A DNA stretch of 64,000 nucleotides from Clarkia xantiana subsp. parviflora. Its lineage: Eukaryota; Streptophyta; Magnoliopsida; Myrtales; Onagraceae. The position numbers and the translations under genes were made by a program. Below are positions 33,283 to 46,600 of this stretch, piece after piece (within the stretch, counting starts at the first letter, position 1; every line of letters starts with the position of its first letter). The notes beneath the pieces are model-generated. The model ran no database searches and had not been told where the DNA came from. It saw only the letters and a list, made by a program, of their open reading frames with translations. Location: NCBI GenBank assembly GCA_036873135.1, contig JAPTYO010000008.1, positions 30,220,761-30,284,760 on the forward strand, written 5' to 3'.

Positions 33283-33867
33283 GAGAAATTATTATATGGA
33301 TTTAGTCCGTCACGTCAGCGTGACCAACCATTAAAAAAGAGACACGTCATACATGCATTATAAATGAATATATTTGGTTAGCACAGGAATACAACTCAAT
33401 ATTTCCCATAATTAATCTCTACCACTTTTTTACCACTTTTTTAGTTTAATAAAACTAATTTCTCCAAAATAAAATATTTTCTTATATATTTAATTATAAT
33501 ATGAATTTTTTTTAATATTTTTTCTAAAAATCTATTAGACATGGTGAACCCTAGAGGGCAAGTGGTCATTTTTTCTAAGGTTCACCTTGCCCTCTAGGGT
33601 TCACCATGTCTAATAGGTTTTTAGAAAAATATAAAAAAATTAGTGACACTCATATTATATTTATATATGAATAAAAATTATTTTATAAAAAAAGGTTATT
33701 TTTATTAGGCCAAAAAAGAGGTAGGGGTTAATTAAAAGAAATTATAGGGTTGCTTGTAATCCAGTGTAACCAAAACTATTAATTTATAATACATTTTTTA
33801 CGTGTCTGTTTCTTATTGGCTGGTACATACGCTGAGGTGGCGGATTGGGTCCATCTAATAATTTCTC
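33283..33867. mobile_element. MULE-like MITE, third type
   Basis: 585 bp. TIRs GAGAAATTATTA(T/G)ATGGA with later 'gagacacgt' / 'cagacacgt' boxes. The exact 9-bp TSD GTTTTCAAT flanks it (33274-33282 and 33868-33876). In the middle a tight hairpin (33523-33637) repeats ATGGTGAACCCTAGAGGGCA and its complement around a short loop. The outer TIRs are diverged and the inner hairpin is nearly perfect, which may mean a younger element nested in an older one. Confidence 0.85.
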
Positions 33868-33876
33868 GTTTTCAAT

Positions 33877-35083
33877 ATATACAATAACAACATATTATAT
33901 AAAAGCAAATTCTCGCTTTAAATTTGGCTCAAATTTCCAAAGGTCCAATACATGAACCGACGTCTCTCCCGTTGCCATCTTGTAGAGTATATTTGGTACG
34001 CGTTAACTAAAATTACCAACTGTTAAAGCGAGTTGTATTCACAAGGGCGGCCCGGGTCTATTCTTGTGGATACTATTCTTCAATTTAGCAGTAGATTGTA
34101 GCGCTTGATTGTATAGCAGTGTAAAACACAACAATCTAGAATAACAAGATTTTTTATATCACATAAATAAATAATTTCATTTATTTCGATGCCGAATATA
34201 TTTTAATAGAATTGTTTTTTTTTTTTTTTCATTTTTCAATGATGTAAAATATTTGTTGGTAAAAAATCATATATATATATATAATAATAATAATAAAAAT
34301 ATATATAAAAGAAGTCTTCAAAATTATATTCAAATTTTTTTAATTGTTTAAGTAGAAATAGTAAAAAATAATTGATGTTATTGACTATTTTATTCTAAAA
34401 AATATAACTCGTCGTAATGAGTGATTAAGTCAGATATTTTGTAGTAATCTCGCAACTACAATTGAAATGGCTGCTATTCAAGCGGCTTCTATCTTGTCAT
34501 AAATCAATCCCATACATTTGAGCTCCCATTATATTATAGAGGTTAACATTATATTATAATTAACTCTTTGTCAAATGTCATAATGTGAACTTATTAATCT
34601 GAGGTTACAGTCACACAAATTACATTATTACTGCATGCATACCCTAAATCACCTAATCCGCTTTTTCTGCCCATATCGGACCTCACCGTTAAGATATTGA
34701 CATGCATTTTTAGATTTAATATATATTTTCATTCTAGGGTTCACCGTTATCAATAGATTTTTATATAAAAATTATAAAATTAATTACTCACAGTACATGT
34801 TTCAAGATCTTAACAGTGAGAGTAAGATACGATATGAGTCAGGAAGAGTGGGGCAGATGAGCTGAATCCAAAATTTTGTTACAATAGTTAACCGGAAATT
34901 ATTTATATGTTAATCGTTTTCCTAGCTAGCTAAATGAAAAGAAAGAGATTCTATACATGTCCCACACACTTTATCTTTGAAATATTATTCCCTGAACACG
35001 TACAAATGCATGCCACCTAGAGATTCTTCATCGTTCCTCTCTTCATCTCCTTCTCCAACTTCTTCCATTTCCAACGATTCGGC
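33877..35083. other. Intergenic upstream of HIPP; possible decayed TIR element
   Basis: AT-rich with a TA/TAA microsatellite at 34270-34297. About 34650-34870 is an imperfect inverted repeat (TCTGCCCATATCGG... CACCGTTAAGAT against ATCTTAACAGTGAG... GGGGCAGA) that could be an old MITE; no TSD found. The last ~100 bp are probably HIPP promoter and leader. Confidence 0.45.
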
Positions 35084-36700
35084 ATGGAGCTAGAGGTACG
35101 CGTAAATTCAACTTCCTTTCTACGAGACAAATTGTTTACAACTTGGTTCTAACAAGAAATTTTAATTATTTGCAGAAACCTCGGATTACAGAGATTCATG
35201 TCCGCATGGACTGCAATGGGTGCGTTCAGAAGATCAAGAAGGCGTTGCATGGCATCACTGGTAGGTACATGAAAAAATAATAATTCATGATTGCTTGTTA
35301 TCCAAGAAACCAGTGTTATTATGTAGAGGGACTAATATAATTGGTTGGATTGTATATGCAGGGATATATGATCTGTACATTGATTTTCAGCAACAAAAAT
35401 TGACGATTATTGGTTGGGCAGACCCTGAGAAGATAGTGAAAGCCATTAAGAAGACTAGGAAGACCGCGGTGATATGTTCCCACACCGAGCAGCCGCCTGC
35501 ACCGGAGCCAGAGCCAGAGCCAGAGCCAGAGCAGCCACCTGATGGCGATGCAGCCAACTCTCCCCCTCAGGATGGCCCACCGGCCGAGCAACCACAAGAT
35601 GAAGATTCTCCACCACCACAAGAAAATACTGCGACACCTCCAGAAAACCCTAATCCACAGCCACCACAAGAAGGCCAACAGCCACCGCAGTACCGCATCG
35701 GCCCAAGAGATGTTGGAGAGGTTCAACTGGTTTATCATCATCCCCCGCCATCGGACTATGGCTATCGATATGGGTATCCTCCACCCAATCCTCAGTAAGT
35801 AGCCTGTAATACTTTATACATTTGTGTATCACATTGGTTGGAAATAAGAGATTTGATGTCTTAATAAGAAAGAGAGGTACTACTCAAGTTCAACAGAAAT
35901 TCTTCATTTTCTAGGTCCAAGTAAGGACAACAGATTTAGTTAGCTGGATTGGACTAGTGGGGATAGTTGCCCATGCTTGGAGGCGTGACATAGCCATTTT
36001 GAAAAATTTAGAGTGATCACTGAGAAAGTATGATGTAGTTGATAATTTCATACACATGTTTGTTTTTAAGTTTAAATTTTGATTTTTTTCACACCATCGC
36101 TAAGTTTTAGTGATCTAAAATTGACATAAAAAAAATTCCCTTTGATACAATATGTTTTCTTTTTTCCGCCAAAGTTTGATGTATGGAATGCTCACAAATT
36201 TGATAATTTTGCATGATAGGTATGGCCGTAGTTACAGCAACGCACCATATTATGGTAATTACCAGAGGGGACATGCATATACGCACGAATTACCACCATC
36301 GCCACATCTACCACCACCACAGCTGCAGCAGCCACAGATGCAGCCACCACAGCCACAAATGCATCCACAACAGCAGATGCAGCCACCTCAGATACAGCCA
36401 CAACAACAAATGCAGCCACCTCAGACACAGCCGCTGCCACATCTACAACAACAGCCACAGATGATGCCACATCATAATCCGCAATCGGTCTATGTGACGC
36501 ATAGCTACAATACGTACAAGCCGTCCCCTTACGTTACTGAATACGAGTATGTGCGGCCGCCGCCGCAGTATAGATACTATGGCACCTCAAGAGCGGACCA
36601 CTACAGTGAGGATTACAGTTATCAGCACGGAAGCGGCTCAAATGGGAACATCGGTTCGATTTTCAGCGACGAAAATCCAAATGCGTGTCAAATTATGTAA
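35084..36700 (+). CDS. HIPP: Heavy-metal-associated isoprenylated plant protein (HIPP)
   Basis: Four exons: 35084-35095, 35176-35260, 35362-35794 and 36220-36700, all with GT-AG junctions in frame; 336 residues. Exon 1 codes only MELE. An HMA domain (about residues 5-75) carries the metal-site motif M15-D-C17-N-G-C20, expected to bind Cu, Zn or Cd. Then follows a long disordered tail: EPEPEPEPE, a Pro/Gln-rich stretch (QPQMQPPQ-type repeats from CAG/CCA codons, 36300-36460) and a Tyr-rich stretch ending YSYQHGSGSNG. The protein ends C-Q-I-M, a CaaX box with Met last, predicted to be farnesylated and so membrane-tethered. HIPPs are plant-specific and act in metal homeostasis and stress. The 12-nt first exon and the splice site just inside the PQ codon at 35794 are easy to miss in automated calls. 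Confidence 0.92.
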
Positions 36701-37689
36701 GGTGGAATACAGGATTAAAAAAGAAAAGAAAATAGAAATAACCAATTGAGGGGTGGTTTGTTTGGTTTGGCCTAGACAAGGAAGGACCTTGAAAAGAGAA
36801 AAGGATAGTTTGATTAATAATAAGCAAAGAAAATGAAATGAGTGAGGAAAGGAATGAGATTCTAATGAGCTTGTTAGTGAAGGAACAAGGAATCTCTATG
36901 ATAGCTCTCAGCTAGAGAAGAAAGATATTATATTTAGTGATAAAGCCAGCCAGCTCCATTGCTAGTTATTTATTATTAGGCATATATATATATTCTCCTT
37001 GTTAGCCTAGCCTACAAACTTTTGACCCTTTCATTATCACCTAAAAAGAAAGAACTTTCAGAATCGTAGAGTTTATTATTTAAGCCTTAAGGGATATATA
37101 CTTTATTGGACGAACGGAGAAAAAAAGAGAAGAAGAATTAAGGGATACTTTGCAAATAGCCTTTTTAATTACGTACATTAATTAAGTTTGACTGTTCTCG
37201 TTAATTAGTAAGACCAATCTCAGGTAAAGTTAGCTGAAAAAAGATTAGAGTAATTATATGTGTCCTATATCCATCTACAATAATGAGGATGCAAAATGGG
37301 ATGTTCAAAATTTTAGGAGTTACAGTAGTCCAAGGTTGACGGCTTGCTTGCAGACCAAGTGTCCAAATTAAAGTAGTTTGTAACCAAGTGTATCAAAATG
37401 CAAATTTGTTGGAAGAATGTGAATGAAAAGATGAAGCAATGGTTACCATCTAGTGTAATTCGTTAGTAGCTTTGTATGACTTGGGATGCCAATTTGCGGT
37501 TCCATAGCTGCGCACCATCTGGATAACAACAAACAGCAACATCCCAATGTCACGTTGAAAAAATTAACAGGGTCAAATAAACTGCAAAATATAGCAATTG
37601 AGGGATTATTCCGTAATTTTTGAAACTTCAGTGACTAAAATATAACTAGTCAAATTTTGAGTTCTTACATATAATTATATCAAATTATT
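36701..37689. other. 3' flank of HIPP and spacer
   Basis: 3' UTR followed by AT-rich DNA; nothing else recognised. Confidence 0.5.
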
Positions 37690-38660
37690 ATGCAAGTTAT
37701 TAACAACTTCGAAATTACACGTAAAATCGAGAAAGACGAAAAAGTGATTTTTTATACTGAGACCCGTGCTGATCACTGTCTCCTTAAGGCAATTTCGCCC
37801 ACTCCACCCTCGGCTTATGCAAAAGAGTTTAAACACGGGGCGATCACCTCTCAGGAGTCAACAGTGTCATCAATACGTGTTATGCAACGAACACGTCTGA
37901 CCGAACCGAACTCAATACCTGAACACAACAGGGTTTTAATAAAGATGCCGACGACGACGGCGAATAAAATGTGAACAATTTGATAAACACAAATGAAACA
38001 ACGATGCAGTTAAGTGCAGAAAATAATGAAGTAAAGGATATCAGCTGTAGTAGTAAAATCACCTGCCAGAATATTCGAACAGTAACATGAGAATAACTTC
38101 GACAGCAACAAGAAAGTTAAACAGAAGCAGGAAGAGTAGCTCGCAGAAGAATGAATGGAGAGGAGTGTGTCGAAAATTATGTGTCTCAAATTGTGGAGGA
38201 TGAGCTCCTTTTTATAGTCCAAATTATCCATATCTGCATAAATGCAGCAGTAAATTCAGACAGTTCACACATGTAACAGCAGCAAATAAATTTCCAAAAC
38301 TGATGCTGTTACAGTGGACTTAACTCTCCAGTTACAGAATTCAAAAATTGACTCTGTTGGTTCAATGAACCTGGACAAGCCACGAATCGGTTTAGCAAAA
38401 CCAGACTCGCGCAAGGCTAGCTAACCGGACCGACAATCGTGTACGCACGTCGAGGGCGCGCACACAAGCCAAGTTTACCGGGGTAGGTATTCGATCCACT
38501 CGACTGCACCCCCCCCCCCCTGCGCGCGTGGAGAGAGCCTTTCATCTAGTAAGTTGTTACTAGTATAAGAAGTCTTGCCCCATATAAACTAGCTAAAATA
38601 GCCAAAGGAAACCTAACGGTAGCTGTAGACTCGACAATTGTGTTCAACGGTTAATACCTG
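37690..38660 (-). repeat. Probable copia 3' LTR, minus strand
   Basis: Lies downstream, in minus-strand sense, of the copia RNase H at 39911-39199. Carries minus-strand CTATAAAAAGG at 38207-38217 as a TATA box. A 13-C run sits at 38509-38521. Ends not resolved, so the borders are approximate. Confidence 0.45.
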
Positions 38661-39198
38661 CAAATGATAGGTAGGGGTAACCCCTTTGAACCTATCCCTT
38701 GTGAGATCATGCCTTCTCTACTGACAGGTCGGTAGACGTGATGTCCTTGAACGGATTATCGTTGGTGTAAATGACGACATAACCCACACATGTACCTTCC
38801 TAGTATAGTTCGGTTCACGCTCTGTGATCCTTAGGCCCTGGATCACTAGCCTGGTTCTGCAAGCGTTTCTAAGAATTGTGCCCTAAAAAATTCATTTCGA
38901 AGTGGCCCCACTTCTCACTCGCAGATGTGATTCTATGTCTCAAGAGCATCATCACGACTCTGAGTTCTCCTTACGAATCATTAAAAGCTTTGCGTAAAAC
39001 GTGATTTCAATTAAGTAATTTACAGTTACTGTGCTCGGTTTAACCGATGATTGAAGATCAACACAAGCAAAAGCTTAACCTCATCTCCATCACTATTTGC
39101 ATCATGGGAATAGGCTCGGGGTTTAACCCCCACAGTGACCACACTCACTCTTGTGATTAGGTTGTCCCATTGAACCAAGTTCTTGGGATCTCCAGTCA

Positions 39199-39911
39199 TC
39201 ATGATTGGGTTTTCCTTCTCAAGAGTGTTTCCTCCATGGGCTTTAGCCCCATTCCATTCGATGCTTGGCCAAATAACTCTCTGTTTAACCCTTTGGTTAG
39301 CGGATCCGTAATATTATGAACCGATCTCGTAAAGTCGATCGTGATAATTCCGGTAGAGAGTAATTGTCTAATGGAATTGTGTCTTCGACGAATATGTCTT
39401 GACTTTCCATTATACATAAAATTGTGTGCTCTGCCGATCGCGGCTTGACAATTGCAGTGAATGCAGATTGCGAGTACAGGTTTTGGCCATCTCGGAACAT
39501 CCTCGAGGAAATGGTGTAGCCATTCTGCCTCTTCAACACATTTATCTAGTGCAATAAACTCAGACTCCATCGTGGATCTGTCTATGACTGTTTGCTTTGA
39601 GGATTTCCACGACACTGCTGCACCTCCTAAGGTGAATACGTAACCACTCATACTCAAAGAGTCCGTGTCTCTTGAATCGGACACCCAATTCGCATCACTA
39701 TAGCCTTCTACCACAGAAGGATATCTAGTATAGTGTAGACCATGACTCCGAGTATGTCTCAGATACCTAAGTAACCTAATTACCCCATTCCAGTGATCAA
39801 CATTGGGGTTACTCGTATATTGACTCAAAACACTTACATCGTGAGCGATATCTGGTCTAGTGCATGACATTAAGTACATGACACTACCAATAATCCGAGC
39901 GTACTCAATTA
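39199..39911 (-). pseudogene. Copia RNase H fragment
   Basis: Open for about 235 codons on the minus strand: RT end ([20 protein letters not shown]) and RNase H ([66 protein letters not shown]). Well preserved compared with the other copia relics here, and a distinct lineage. It begins abruptly at about 39911 where LINE sequence starts. Confidence 0.9.
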
Positions 39912-42045
39912 GCTATCCCACACCCTTCTACCACTTGTGGCAAACAACGTATCAAAGTGATTCTGGAACTCCACACCAATTTCCCGCTCCGATTGGATCC
40001 ATTGGCTACTGGAGTTACGTATCTTGAGAATTTTGTTGCGTCGGCGCCGATCAAGTGTTGTTAAGTGGAAAAATTTAGAATTCCTATCCCCGTGTGCTAA
40101 CCACTTGACTCGAGATCGTTGTTTCCAGAAAATCTCTCTTCCCTCTTCCATAATTCCTCCAGCTTCCTCTTGAGAATGGTTTCCTCCTCCTGATGTTGCA
40201 TGGTAGCTACATGGTTTTGCATGGCTTTTAGACTCACGTAAGCTTTTTTAATCTCTCTCTTATTGTTGCCAAAGTGACGTATGCTCCAAAGCTTAAGGCG
40301 TTTTTTGCAAGTAGAGAGTTTTCGTACCACTTTTGCGCCACCTCTTTGTGAATTAGAGAGAATTGGGTCGTTCTCTTCTTCGTTCCATGCATCCTTCACT
40401 ATTACATCACATTCCTCATGTTCAAGCCACGTTTCCTCAAACCGAAACAATCTTGGACCTTTTAAGTCGTCATATTCGGGTATAATGACTATGGGGGTGT
40501 GATCAGATCCCAAGAATGGTTGATGAATGACCTGTGACTTCGGGTGGCTATTGATCCAGTGAGAATTCGCCAAACCACGATCGAGGCGCTCCCGCACCAG
40601 TGTGCCGTGATATTGATTGTTGGACCAAGTGAATGGCTGGCCTTGAAAGTCAAGGTCCATTAATCCAATGTCGTCTATCATACTATTGAACGCATCCATC
40701 TTCGCTTAGTTCTTTGATCGACCTCCTTCTTTCTCATGTCTAAAGCGAATGTCGTTGAAATCACTGGCACATACCCATGGCTCCTTTCGTCGTTGAAATC
40801 ACCGGCACCCATTTTTTGTTTCCATGAGGAAGACTATTGCCGGCTTATGCCTCCCCACGAGATCCTTGAGGTGAGGAATTGTCAGGTCGGATCTAATTCC
40901 CTGACAATTCCATGAGATGATACTCATGGAGACGGTGTGGTTGTTTCGGGACAACCACCAGAACCCGTTATCAGTAGGTATCACCATCAATAGAATCACT
41001 AAGAGGTGTAGCTTTCTTCCTTCCTCCTCTGATCGTCGGACGTCCTCTCCTCGGACCCGAGGGTGAGACTTCTGGAAGTAAAATCAAGGCCTTTGATTTT
41101 TTCGAAAATGATGGGTTCTCCTCCTCCATTTCACATTTCCTCTTTCGGATAGACAATTTGTTCACCAAAGGGCTGAGACCAGATGATGGCTCAAGTATTA
41201 TTTGATTATGGGTGGGGGATGAGGGCTCCTGAGGCAGTTCTATAATGTAGGGAGGTTTCGGGAATGTCGGGGGTAGATTAGGGGCTAGGAAGGGGTGGAT
41301 GTCATTGTCGGGTGGTATGTGGGACTGGTTTATGAATGGGTGGCTTGGAGGATGTTGGTGAGGGGTGGACATCATGCTTGCCGAAGCATGTAAATGGTGG
41401 TTTGGGGAGGGGTTCATTGATGTGGGAAGTGGAGAGGAGCATTCATGTTGTACTAGATTGGAGAGGGGCTGTGGAAGATTAGGTTCAAGGATCTGGGGTT
41501 GAGACTGCATGTGGTTAGAGGCATTTTGTCACCGTCCTTCTCAGTAAACGTACTTTTGCTAGCTCCACTTGTACGCTTATTCTTGAATCGTGGTCTTACT
41601 CCGACTAGCCAGGGCCCGTACATGGGTTGACCCGGGTGCAGTGCTGATTGGACAACTTCACCCTTGCACAGGGTTATGGAGTGCCCCAGCATACCACAAC
41701 CGTAGCAAAAACCTGAGAGTCTCTCGTACTTGAGATTTGCCCAGATATCATCACAATTCTCTCGCACCCACCAAAAGCCAAGGAGTAGGGGTTTTGTTAC
41801 GTCAATGATTTGCTCAGTTTCAACGTGCTCTCCCACGTGTTCACATATCAGCTTCGCATTATCTTCGCTCAACTCCAAACCGTGAACTTGAACCCAGAAT
41901 TGAACCTTCCTTAAATAAACATCTTCCAACTTGTCTTTCTTAACCCTAAGCAATCACCTTGAATTGCCCATGGGCTCTGATCGAGAATAGTATCCCGGTC
42001 CTTAGCGTTACCAAATTCGAATAGCATAAGCTTCTCACTAGGGTT
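39912..42045 (-). mobile_element. Truncated L1-type LINE
   Basis: Minus strand. ORF1 part: a DUF4283-like segment (LFEFGNAKDRDTILDQSPWA, near 42030-41970), a frameshift near 41950, then WVQVHGL and a CCHC knuckle C-Y-G-C-G-MLG-H-SITL-C (about 41715-41670) and a Pro-rich tail. ORF2 part: an endonuclease starting SIISWNCQGIRSDLTIP (about 40925), continuing DIGLMDLDFQGQPFTWSNNQ, RERLDRGLANSHW and SDHTP (40699-40490), then WLAHGDRNSKFFHLTT. The reverse transcriptase is missing: the element stops at 39912 against copia sequence. It is also cut at the 5' side near 42045. Confidence 0.88.
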
Positions 42046-43602
42046 AAAATATTATTCAATATAATGATTATATTGTTAGAATTAAAAAATGGTTAAATGT
42101 AATTTTCGTAATATATGTTTGACTGAATATGATTTTTTTGTATAAAATGTATTTTTTTTAAAGGACAAGTACAAATTACGTGTTCTACCTAAATTTTTTA
42201 TTTTATTTAATTTAATCACTCAAATATAATTTTTTATTTTATTTAATTCAATCACTCAAATATGTCAATAATTTTTCTTTTGCTCAATTTAATCCTAAAA
42301 TTTCTAAAACTATCCTTACCCAATTAGAGTAGCCCTGACTTGGTTAATTGAACCTAATCACCGGCCTGCCACTGCCCCTCCCAGTCAGCCTGCCGCCACA
42401 GTACTCACCTCAGCCAAAATCAAACAGCCACTGTAAGCCACTTCTCACTTCAGTGTTCTGCCATCTCCGCCTTCCGTCCGCCTTCCGCTTCGCCTGCTAG
42501 GCCGTCTCTTTAGTCTCACCTCGGCCACAAACAGACAGCCACCGTAAACCACTTCTCACTTCTGTCATCTGACATTTGTGTTAAATGTTCAAGCTAATTT
42601 GTTTTTGTATTTGCGAATCGGTTTACCTATGCGTTTGAAGAACAATCGACAGCTCAACTCTGCACTATACAGAGTCACTGTACCAGTCTCTTAATATCTG
42701 CAGCAGATTGGTAAGTGAAAGAACGCTTGATATAAATATGAAGTTGCTCTTAGTTCCTGGCTCTTATCTTTATGGACGAAATTAGCTGATAGGTTTGTTT
42801 TTTGGCTGATTTTGGCTGTTGGGTTGTTGCTTTGTTCTTCATTTCTAATTAGCATGAAGGGTTTTGTTACTGTGGTATGATTGTGAAGTATGCTATTACT
42901 TTTTAGGTTTCAGAGATTTTTCTCTTTCATATACATGTATAATGAGTTCTGTTTCATATCATGTAGTTAGTGGTCAGAAAGGGAGTGAATCGATTCAGAC
43001 TTCTCTAGATACTCCAAATACCCATATATGAAATTCAACTGAACCAAGCCTTACTCTGACAACGTCTTGATTAGGTGAGAACTATTGGGATGCATTTGTT
43101 AATTATTAAGGAGTAATGCATTCAGCGTGTCAAAGTGGTGCAAGTAAAACAAAATGGTTGACAAGTGGATGTTTTTGATTAACTAATTGATCAATCCATG
43201 AAATAGTCGAATATCCTGTGAAGAACAGTTCTGGAATTGATCTAATCTAGCAGATAAAGTTTCAGGAACTGATCGCAGAGTAGCCTAGTTTAGGAAATAA
43301 TTTCTCTCTCAACTTGTCGTCTTCTACAAGTCTCCTGCAGCTTCCGTCCATTCAGCAGGAAATGGTCGTCCTTTTTGAACTTCTCCCTTCCATGGTTGTC
43401 GGGATCAGTGAATTTGGCGTCCTGGGTCGCGAACTCTCCATGATTTAGGTCGTTAACCCAGTTTGCGATTCGCAAGGGTTTTGGCAAATTGGATAACTCT
43501 TAATTCTGTTGTAGAAAAGGTTGGGAATCTTTTTAAATAGTATAGTTATTTATGAAGTTGGTAATTGCAGCTCACATTCAATAGTCTGTTGGTTTTGGAG
43601 CT
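42046..43602. other. Upstream region of DML1
   Basis: Holds a 33-35-bp tandem pair (TTTTTATTTTATTTAATTTA..., about 42197-42265). Sequence at 42110-42330 recalls one arm of the family-2 elements ('tgtttgactgaatatg', 'tcctaaaatttc') and may be a decayed copy. A GC-rich stretch at 42400-42560 has a duplicated CCACTTCTCACTTC segment and probably includes the promoter or 5' UTR of the gene. No second gene was recognised. Confidence 0.45.
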
Positions 43603-46600
43603 ATGAGAGAAATACTGACGGTGCAAATTGGAGGATTCGCAAATTTCGTAGGCTCTCACTTCTGGAACTTTCAGGTATTTCTGTTCATAAGTCATTCTTT
43701 ATGTCTTAAATGTTGGCACCTCATTATTTCCGAACTTGTTTTTCTATAGTTCCACTCCTTGTCTGATGTCTCAAGTATCCATGTCTTAATGTTATGTGAA
43801 TTATCTTATAGTTGCTAACGTAAATTTATTATCTTCTTTCCGAAGATTTTTTAGTACCTTCAGTGTTTGGTAGTTGTTAACTCAAATCCTGCTAATTTCT
43901 GAAAGGACGAGTTGCTTGGGCTGAGTGAGGACCCGTCTGCTGATCCAGTTTTCAAAAATTATGAGTACATGGACATGGATGTCCTCTACCGAAGTGGGCA
44001 GACACAACGGGTGAGACATTACTAAAAACTTATCTTTGTTCTGGAAAAACATTAACATTTCGTTTGAGTTAGAATTTTAGGAGGGAAAGTGAAGTAGGAG
44101 GGAAAGTGAAGGAGATCAGTCTCTCCTTTTTTTCCATAGGACCTACATGAAAGGGGAGGGAATTGATGAAGTACTGTTCCCCTTGGACCATATTGGTGAT
44201 ATTATTACCTTTGCTACCTTTACTATTTACCCAAAAAAAATGGAGGGTTGATGTTTCTCTCAGAATTCCTCCTATTGTAGATTTTGTTCTCCTTCCAATT
44301 TAGGGAGATTCTCATGATTATAGTAAATTTCTACATTAGATTCTTTTGCCTTTTTTTAATCCTCTTTTTCCTCTCACGTTTCCTGTGTTTACTAGTCGTT
44401 TGGTTAGTTATTTAGATAGTGGTACATTTCATTTATTTGCTATTACTAAAACAGTTAAGGATAGTCCCTATTAAGTATTTCACAGAAACTTCATTTTACA
44501 AAAGCATCTTGTCACTTGTGCTTCAATTGCCAAATGTTAGTTTTTTAAGAACTAATTACATTGTATTAATCCACTTTCGTATGATGAGCTTTTAATAGAA
44601 TGCTTCAAAAATGCTAAAAGAGTAAGAAACCCACCATAATCTTAATATTCGAGCTTGGGTTAGAACATGAGGTAGTATTATCGTACTTCGTGATTGAATT
44701 TTCTTTCTTAACAGCAGATAGTAAATTGGGTTTGGATATTCGTGGTATCTTATCTTCATTATTTTGACAACAAATTGTTGAACTTGTTGGGATCGACCTC
44801 TTGGTGCTCCTTGGCGTTTTAGTCATTAAAAAACATATCATTTGTTGTGAATGCTTTTTTAGGTAACTGAATATTGTCACTAGACTTCCTTTCTTCAAAT
44901 TTCATGTCTTTTGGGATAGGCTTATCTGCTTACGTTTGGTGTGTAGTAGATATGGTCATTTCCTGTACTTTTAGTTGTTAGATTAATGATGTAGATCTTC
45001 ATGATTATTTAAAATGATCATATTCCAATTTTAAAATTGCAGGGCATTCTTACCTGTACTCCTCGACTTGTGTCTGTAGATTTTAAAGGTACTTGATTTT
45101 TTAGTATCAACATACGCTTTATGTTTATTTTGTGACATTATTCTCAATTTGCATAGACTTAAACTCTGTTAAAATCTAAATGTGTTGGTTCTTTTTATTT
45201 TCAAGTTGATTTATTTGGAGGAAAGTGGATTTTCCAACTTTATTCTACTCTCATGGCTTCCATCTAGATTGTTTTTCTTTTTGCATCACAATATCTATTC
45301 TCAACTATGACTTTTAATTGCATTATATTATATACTAACTCATTCAATATATATACACATGTATTAATAATCACTTTAGGAAGTATGTGTTCGTTGATTG
45401 GAACTCTTATATCGTAGGGTCTCTTGGATCTATGAGTTGTCATGGCACTTTGTACAATGAGGAATTACCAGCTGCATCAGTTGTTGACACGTGGTGAGAT
45501 TTTGCTAACTGGAAGTATACTGAGCAAGGCTTTATTGTATGTTGATGTACGGGATGAGGCTCTTGTTCTTTGTTAGATACAGATTGCCAGTCAGTTTGAA
45601 ATTTGGAAAAACTTCCATTAAGATGCATATAAAACAACAATGATTACTTTATTGACATCAGCCCTTCATTTGATTTTATCTATATCTTTTATTGTGGACT
45701 GGTAGCCAGATCACTCTTTTCAAAATGGGGAGGTATGTGTAAACATTAAGATGAGAGAGTAACATGAATAATTTCTTGCTGCATTAACATTTCAGATTTA
45801 ATGCCATTGGGACTATGGACCTTTATTAGAGTAAAATTTGTTCAGCTTTTTCTTGCATACCTGTGCATTTTGCATGCCAGAATATGCCTGCTAGAAATTG
45901 TTCAGTATCTTCAGTTCATTATCAATTCAATTTATGAAGAATTATCCACAGGTCTGGTGCTGTTTCCACTCATACATTTGAACGCCATGAGAAGAATTTG
46001 TTCTTGCAAAGTTTGGATGACGAGCAGAAGACTCTGGTAGAGGATAATAATGGTTGTCAAGGAAAATATGATGACAAAGATATAGTTGAATGTCTAGAAA
46101 ATGGTGTCAAATTTTGGACGGACTTCTCAAAGGTGCACTATCATCCTCAAAGTCTCTATGAGATTACTGGATCCGGGATGAATGAGGACTTCAACTATTA
46201 CGGAACAGGAAAGGAATCTTTATCTATAGATCTTCAAGGGGAAGAGATATCTGAGAGGCTTCGTTTTTTTGTTGAAGAGTGTGATCATATTCAGGTATAA
46301 GCATAAAAATACAATCTTCAGTTGTGACTATTTTTTTTATAGTTTACTTGAATTTGACATCATTTTTTTTTTCATGATCATTTGGTTTCTTATTGTCGTT
46401 TTAGTGAGTGCAAGTTATTTTAGAGAAACACTAGGTAAATTAAGAAACCATGTTTTTATTTCATCAGAAGCTTATAAACTACTTTTCGTGAAATATTATG
46501 AGTGATCTCTTAGTCTTTTAGGAGTTGAGGGGCCTTTCTATTTTTGCGCTTTAGCTAGAATACTTTCAGTATAATTTTTAAAACATTTCACAGGGTTTCA

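Noticed and set aside
34650..34870. Inverted repeat upstream of HIPP as an intact MITE
   Set aside because: Arms match only partly and no target-site duplication could be found, so it is noted only as a possible decayed element.
35319..35741. Trp/Leu-rich antisense frame opposite the HIPP
   Set aside because: It is the complement of the Pro/Glu-rich coding exon and follows from its base composition.
43290..43487. Minus-strand frame upstream of DML1
   Set aside because: 65 codons, no recognised family and no splice context; it may be chance or an old gene fragment.
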